Assembly (NCBI RefSeq): GCF_000002425.4
Contig: NC_037253.1
Coordinates: forward strand, 187,169 to 251,168
Reading direction: 5' to 3'
Source of the DNA: Physcomitrium patens
Lineage: Eukaryota > Streptophyta > Bryopsida > Funariales > Funariaceae
DNA: 64,000 nt
Shown here: one piece after another, positions 58,621 to 64,000 of the stretch
How the letters are laid out: each line of letters starts with the position of its first letter
Numbering within the stretch: the first letter of the stretch is position 1
Notes under the pieces: model-generated
The model's database searches: none
What the model saw: only the letters and a program-made list of their open reading frames with translations
What the model was told of the DNA's origin: nothing
Made by a program: the position numbers and the translations under genes

Positions 58621-60905
58621 ATAAATTGAAACTATATTAACTTCTTGTTCAACTATTAACTTGAACTAAGAATTTTCAAAATATTGAAGCTTCTAGTTGA
58701 TAACATGCACAACATTGAGTTAAATTTTCCTTAATAATTAAGAAAAAAACAACCTCCTTCTTCAATCTTAAAATTAAACTCCTAATCATCATTTCTTCCT
58801 TTTAAATTGTCTATTTTTTTCAAATGTTTTTTAATTTTTAATAATCATATCAATTATTATTCTATTTATTTTTATTCAAATACAATTGATTTTTTTTTAA
58901 AACTATAGAAAATCTTGCTATCTCTCAAATTTTTATTTTAGATATTTTAATCCACATAAATTCCAAAAATTGAATATCTAACTATTTAATTGAATATAAA
59001 TTTGAAAAAAATATCTAATATAACTAGATTTATAATTCTATAAAATTTCTTATTTAGCTTTACTACAAAATTTACAAAATTATCCAAAATGTGAATCTAT
59101 TTTATTTCTTGAAAATCAAAATCATCAAAATCGAATTTTGACTTTCTATAACTCTCACAAAGTTATTATAAATTTTAATTCTTTGTAAACCAATTCAATA
59201 AAAATTACTTTAAGTTTGTTTTTTAATCTTTTTTTTTAATAATAAAAAAAAATTCTATTTTTTCTATTAATTTTAAGAAAATAGTTTTGTATATTGGGAT
59301 AAAATTTTGATCCTAGTTCATAATCAATCCTCCTTAGGTATCATTCTAAAATTTTTTTAGATGATAATTGCTCCAAACTATCTTTTACTTTTGTAAGAAT
59401 GATAAAGCGACTCAAATTTTTATTAAAGCAACTCACTCGAAACCATCATTACATCTTTGTAGGTCCATCTTTGTTCCTACTTGTTCCTTGTTCCCAACCA
59501 TTGTTAAGAATAGGAGCGGAAGACAAGAAATGCTTGAAAATTGGAGCAACAATTAGAAACAAGGGAATGTCCGGAACAAAGACAGGGTTGAAAAGATACA
59601 ATGATGGTTTGAATATGTGGGTAGATTTAGTTAAAATTTAGATTATTTTATAATTTTTCTAATTTTATCTTAAGATTCTTATATTATTATTTTTTGCTAA
59701 TATATATTCTTTTGCCTTGTTTATAGCCTTACAACATTCATAGATTTGTTTTGAACAAAAATAATAACATTGACTAAATTTTCTACTACTTCTTTATTTT
59801 TTGTATATAAATTTTAAAGTAATATTTTAATAAAGCTCTTATAGATTATTAGTATACATATACTCTTTCATCTAAAAATCATATCAAAATATGTTGACTT
59901 CTTAAGTCCAAATCAACTCATAATATCTCCACTTAGTAGCAATATGCCATTTTGGAAAAAGACTAACAACTTTATATTAATATAGGAGGTGGATTTCCTA
60001 TCTACAAGATTAATGTTAGTTTTATTAAATAAATTAGACCAATTCTACCTCAATTCACCTTCAAAAAATCTAAATAAGTTGATAGAATTGTTATTAGTTT
60101 AAAAAATCTTTAAAAATTAATTAAGCATATTGTTACCATTACAAGTAAATAATTATTTTATAAATAGGATTTTAATTTTGAAATAGATATTCAAACTATG
60201 CATTACAAAAGTCCAAAATAGTAGCTCCAATTTTTATAATTTACAAAAGCCCAAGCTTGAATACCAATCTAATATAAAGGCAATTGTGGCCATGTCTTCT
60301 AACCTTAAGGACGACCTACAATTATTTGAATCTTGCACCAAGTACATCAAAAATTTAATTAGAAATCTAAAATATGATCAAATTTTAATCTAAGGCTTGT
60401 TTTTCTTCTTCATAATATCAATTTCACATCTTTTAAGATTTACAACCTTAAAAATAGATTAATTCTATCAACTATCCATCTCATTCATTAAAATTAGAAA
60501 CTTTTATTTATCATCAATATATCATAGATAATTCTTAAGCAAAGAAAAAAGCTTGGATGATTTATTATTCTATTTTTTTATTCAAACATGAGGTACTTAA
60601 CATGGCTAAACAAAGCAAAACTCAAGATGTTATTAGATCAAGATAAAAGTAAAAATCTCTTTTTCTATATAAAATCAAAGATGGCAATGGCAAGTACTCT
60701 TTATATAGGTAGATAAGCTTTCATTGCTACCACCCTTTTGATTTTATAACATGGATTTTGAGTTGTTAGAGAGTAAAATTTCTTTAGACAACTTTAAAAA
60801 TCCTTCATATCTTAGTTCTTATGCATATTTCTTTGAATAATTTATAATATTAAAGATGTTATCTTATGATGTGATGGATTTAAATGATTCTTCAAAAATA
60901 TTAAA

Positions 60906-60908
<3 letters not shown>

Positions 60909-60941
<33 letters not shown>
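60909..60941. repeat. (AT)n microsatellite
   Basis: Pure AT run of about 33 bases. Confidence 0.9.
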
Positions 60942-60944
<3 letters not shown>

Positions 60945-63289
60945 TATTTTTTTAAAATAAAATATTATATTTTTTCAAGAGTAGAAGTTATGTAAATCAA
61001 GGACTCTAAAATTAGTCAATTTATTGTAGACTAATGCTGATTTTTATATTTTAGAAGCGATCCCAAGTTATGTAAAAAATTTTGATGGTGCAATAATAAT
61101 AAGAGGTGATTGTATACAAATATTTCAAAAAAATAAACATCTAGTTAAAAATATGAATGCTTTTATGCATAACAAAACATTATAAATTATTCTCTTTGAT
61201 ATTCTAGGACAATCCCTTAGGATTATAAACATCTATGCATTTAAAAAAAAGTTAAAAAAAGATGTCAATTTTAATAATGCCTTATTCACAACCCACCTTC
61301 TAATATTTTATTTATCTTTGGCAAAAAATTGGAATGTGGTTGAGAAGGAATAAAAAAAATTATTATTTTATATCAAACTATTATCTAAAGATGAGGTGAA
61401 GCCTTGGAATTATTTTATATATTTTTTTCTTAATGGATAACTTCAAATAAAGAGGTTCATTAAATTATTCATGGAATAATACACATTAAGGAATAAAGAT
61501 TGTGAGAAGACTAAATAAATTTTTATTTAAATCACTTTTTCTACTAAAAATCAACTTTTCTAAAGCTTACAATAAGGTCAATTAAAGCAATAGAGTCACT
61601 TAGCTTTGACAATTCTTTTCTTCATAAGATGACAATTAGTATCTACATTACAAGGAAAACAGAGGATATTAATATAGCTTCTAAAAATATATATATATAT
61701 ATATAAAAAGAGATATTAGATAAGGATGTCATTTGACACTTTATCTTTTTATCTTGATTGGTAAAATTTTTAATATTATTACTCAACATGTAATCTAACA
61801 ATATTGTCTTTAAGGCATTTCTATTCTTTAGAGTCTTCAATAAGAAGTCATAAGCCAATATGATGATAATTCTATGATTATAGTTTATAAAGATGAATAA
61901 AAAATTCTCCATTTAGTAAATATTATCAAATCATTTAGTCTATCTTCTTGTCTTGAAATAAATTGGTCCAAATCCAATGACCACTAGCAATTTAAAAAAC
62001 AAATTAATCAACTTCGTCTAATCAATTCTAAAAGACATGGATACCTAATATTGATATTAAAAAGTTCTTTAGACCTTTACTTAGTATTTTTTTATGTATA
62101 TATGATTTTTATTAATTTTTTTATTAATATAATAATAAAAAATTATACTAGTTGTACTCTATTAAAATCAATGTGGTATTTCATGCCATTCTTATAGATA
62201 GCATTTTATTTTTTCATTATATTTCTTTTTAGACATATAGATTGATTTTATAAAGGGCATTTTAAATGAAGATGGCCTTGACATCATCAACAATAAAGAT
62301 GCCACCAAAGCCCTCTTCTTCAAATGGATGTCTATCACTCTTTAACTTTGTTAAGTAAATATTCAACAATTTCTTAGATATTTCATGATGAATGCTAAAC
62401 CAAGGCCTTATGGAAATTAGGTACCAAATTTGGTATTACATATCACCTCAAGTCATAAAAATAATACTTAATTCAAAACATGGAAAAAAATTAGAAATTT
62501 TTAGAGACATGTATATAAGCTTTTTAAAATTCAACCTTGCTACTTTGTTTCATAACATGTAGAATAATATTTTATAGTAGGATCCTCAATTTTTTTTATA
62601 TTTTTTTAAATACATATATAGAGTGCATCCAATTCATTAATGTAGTAGAAAAAGTACAATAGACTACTTAACTCCTTATACCTAGAGGTAGAGCTATAAC
62701 TAAAAATACTAAGAACATGGAACAATTACAAAGGCAAGTTTATTTATATTTTTATATATGATTATACTACATTAAGATATTCTAGAGTTCAATTTATTTT
62801 TAAAAAAAGTGGTAGAAGTCTTTTAAGATTTAATAGATGAATTCTAATATTTTTATCATTCAAAAGTCATGACATTATATTCAAAATATCAATATCTTGT
62901 CTAAAATATTGCCTTCTATTCTTTTTATTCTTTAATCTATAACAAATTATATGTTGTTATAATACATGTGTTCTTGAGAATGCACTAAGCACCTAGCTAT
63001 TGAAGGTAACTTAAAATACAAAAACAATCCTACTAAATTTAATAGAGCCTTAAATAAAATTCAAATAATTACTAATAAATCCAATAAAACTTTAATTTAT
63101 TGAATTTTTTGTAAAAGAAGTTACCAAAGAAATACAAAGTAGTCATGATTTAATCTCAAAAAAAAATAATAAAAAAACTTAAAGAAATATAAAAATAAGC
63201 TTTTAAAAAAATAATAATAATCTTTTAAAAATACTAAAAATCTAAACTTTTATGAAACAACAAAAAAACTTTAAAAAATAATAAAAATA

Positions 63290-63500
63290 AAATCTTAATA
63301 CAATTCTAATTAAAAATCTAATTAAATCTTAATCAAATCTCATATCAAACACTAATTAAAATTCTATTTGAACCTCAATCAAATCCTAGGCCAAATCCTA
63401 ATGAAATCCTAATTATCCAAATTTTAAGTCAAATCCTTATTAAAATCTTACTTAAATCTTAATAAAATCTTAATTCAAACTTAATTAAATTCTAGGATAA
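63290..63500 (+). repeat. Array of about 11-bp A-tract units
   Basis: The clearest array. TCCTAATNAAA-type units follow one another about 18 times (for example TCTTAATCAAA, CCTCAATCAAA, TCCTAATGAAA, TCTTAATAAAA). Confidence 0.65.
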
Positions 63501-63723
63501 ATTACTTTTAAATTTCATCTAAATATTAAAAATCTAGACTAGTATCTATATAAAAAAAATTCACTTCAATCCAATTGATAGATTCCTAAAGATCTAAGAA
63601 ACATTTACAAACCTTCAAATTTCAATTTTTGAAATCTCAATCTATACAAATCTTTATATACTTCAATCTAATTGTTTAATTGACATCAAAATTTTCATAC
63701 ACATTTACAACTAGCACACCAAA

Positions 63724-64000
63724 TATCACGGCCATATGCATGTAAGCTAGTAATTACATGTATAAATAGGTAGAAGTAAGTAAAAATAAGTAAAAGTAAA
63801 TTAATTCTATAGTATTTGGTATGGAAGCTTCCTAAAAGCTTTATAGACGTTGCTTTGACTTTATAGATGTCTTTAATTGACTTTTTGGATTTAGAAACGT
63901 AGTCAACAAGTTGGCCATATGCCACTCATGTTGTTAGCTTGAAGACCAAGCTAACTATATGGCCCACAGGTAAAAAAACTTGCCTTATAAGTCAAGGCAT
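63724..64000 (+). repeat. LTR copy C, cut by the window edge
   Basis: TATCACGGCCATATGCATGT start, GGAAGCTTCCTAAAAGCTT block and GCTAACTATATGGCCCACA match copies at 28589 and 47257 in the same orientation. The TATA region and the rest lie beyond the window. Confidence 0.7.

Larger units (their letters stand above)
52620..64000. other. Gene-free, extremely AT-rich repeat-derived DNA
   Basis: No host gene is visible. The open frames are short and have the composition of random AT-rich DNA. Recognisable structure consists of the repeats listed separately: 11-bp-period arrays, 77-bp and 41-bp tandem duplications, (AT)n and poly-T tracts and an LTR at the right edge. A slightly GC-richer stretch at about 59440-59600 does not match any family I know. 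Confidence 0.6.

Noticed and set aside
59368..59641. Two overlapping plus frames in a slightly GC-richer patch
   Set aside because: No recognisable family, short, and embedded in decayed repeat DNA; could be a fragment of an unknown repeat.
1..64000. tRNA, rRNA or snRNA genes
   Set aside because: No cloverleaf with A/B-box motifs and no conserved rRNA or snRNA segment was found by eye; a covariance-model scan could still reveal one.

Overview
The window is nuclear DNA of a eukaryote, almost certainly a land plant. The genes have GT-AG introns and plant-type products: a plastid-targeted ribose-5-phosphate isomerase, a tandem-Agenet protein and a dehydrin-like protein. Compact, GC-balanced gene islands sit in extremely AT-rich, transposon-filled DNA with many (AT)n tracts. 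A bryophyte, especially a moss, is my best guess, but the sequence alone does not prove it.

Gene islands, left to right. (1) A PP1 catalytic subunit gene, + strand, with a long intron in its 5' leader, coding exons at 2366-3981. (2) A tandem-Agenet protein, 8730-10417 +, interrupted by a 1-nt frameshift. (3) Ribose-5-phosphate isomerase, 11226-12462 -, convergent with the Agenet gene. (4) Ribosomal protein eS30/RPS30, 31060-31520 +, three exons, with telo-box motifs in its introns. (5) Prolyl oligopeptidase, 37653-41558 +, twelve exons giving 730 codons. (6) A dehydrin/LEA-like gene, 44544-45131 -, with an ABRE-type G-box upstream and a doubtful small secreted-type reading frame on the other side of the promoter region.

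Mobile DNA. 16881-22847 (-) is a complete Ty3/gypsy chromovirus: two LTRs, ACTCT target duplication, PBS-like site, polypurine tract, intact gag, pol broken by stops, C-terminal chromodomain, and an extra intact 117-codon ORF between pol and the 3' LTR. Its LTR carries arrays of heat-shock elements upstream of a TATA box. 23790-29086 (+) is an older, badly decayed relative that keeps a recognisable remnant of the same extra ORF in the same place. 46330-52620 (-) is a decayed Ty1/copia element. It was invaded by a PIF/Harbinger DNA transposon (48594-51013, 16-bp perfect terminal inverted repeats, TAA target duplication, transposase and Myb-like genes tail to tail) and by an LTR of the same family as the one ending the second gypsy element. 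A third copy of that LTR runs off the right edge.

From about 52.6 kb to the end I see no host gene, only AT-rich DNA with decayed repeats, including arrays of an approximately 11-bp A-tract-containing unit. The two most interesting signals are the conserved accessory ORF of the chromovirus family and the heat-shock-element-loaded LTR. Many of the premature stops in the mobile elements are C-to-T or G-to-A changes, often at CpG, as expected from decay of methylated cytosine.
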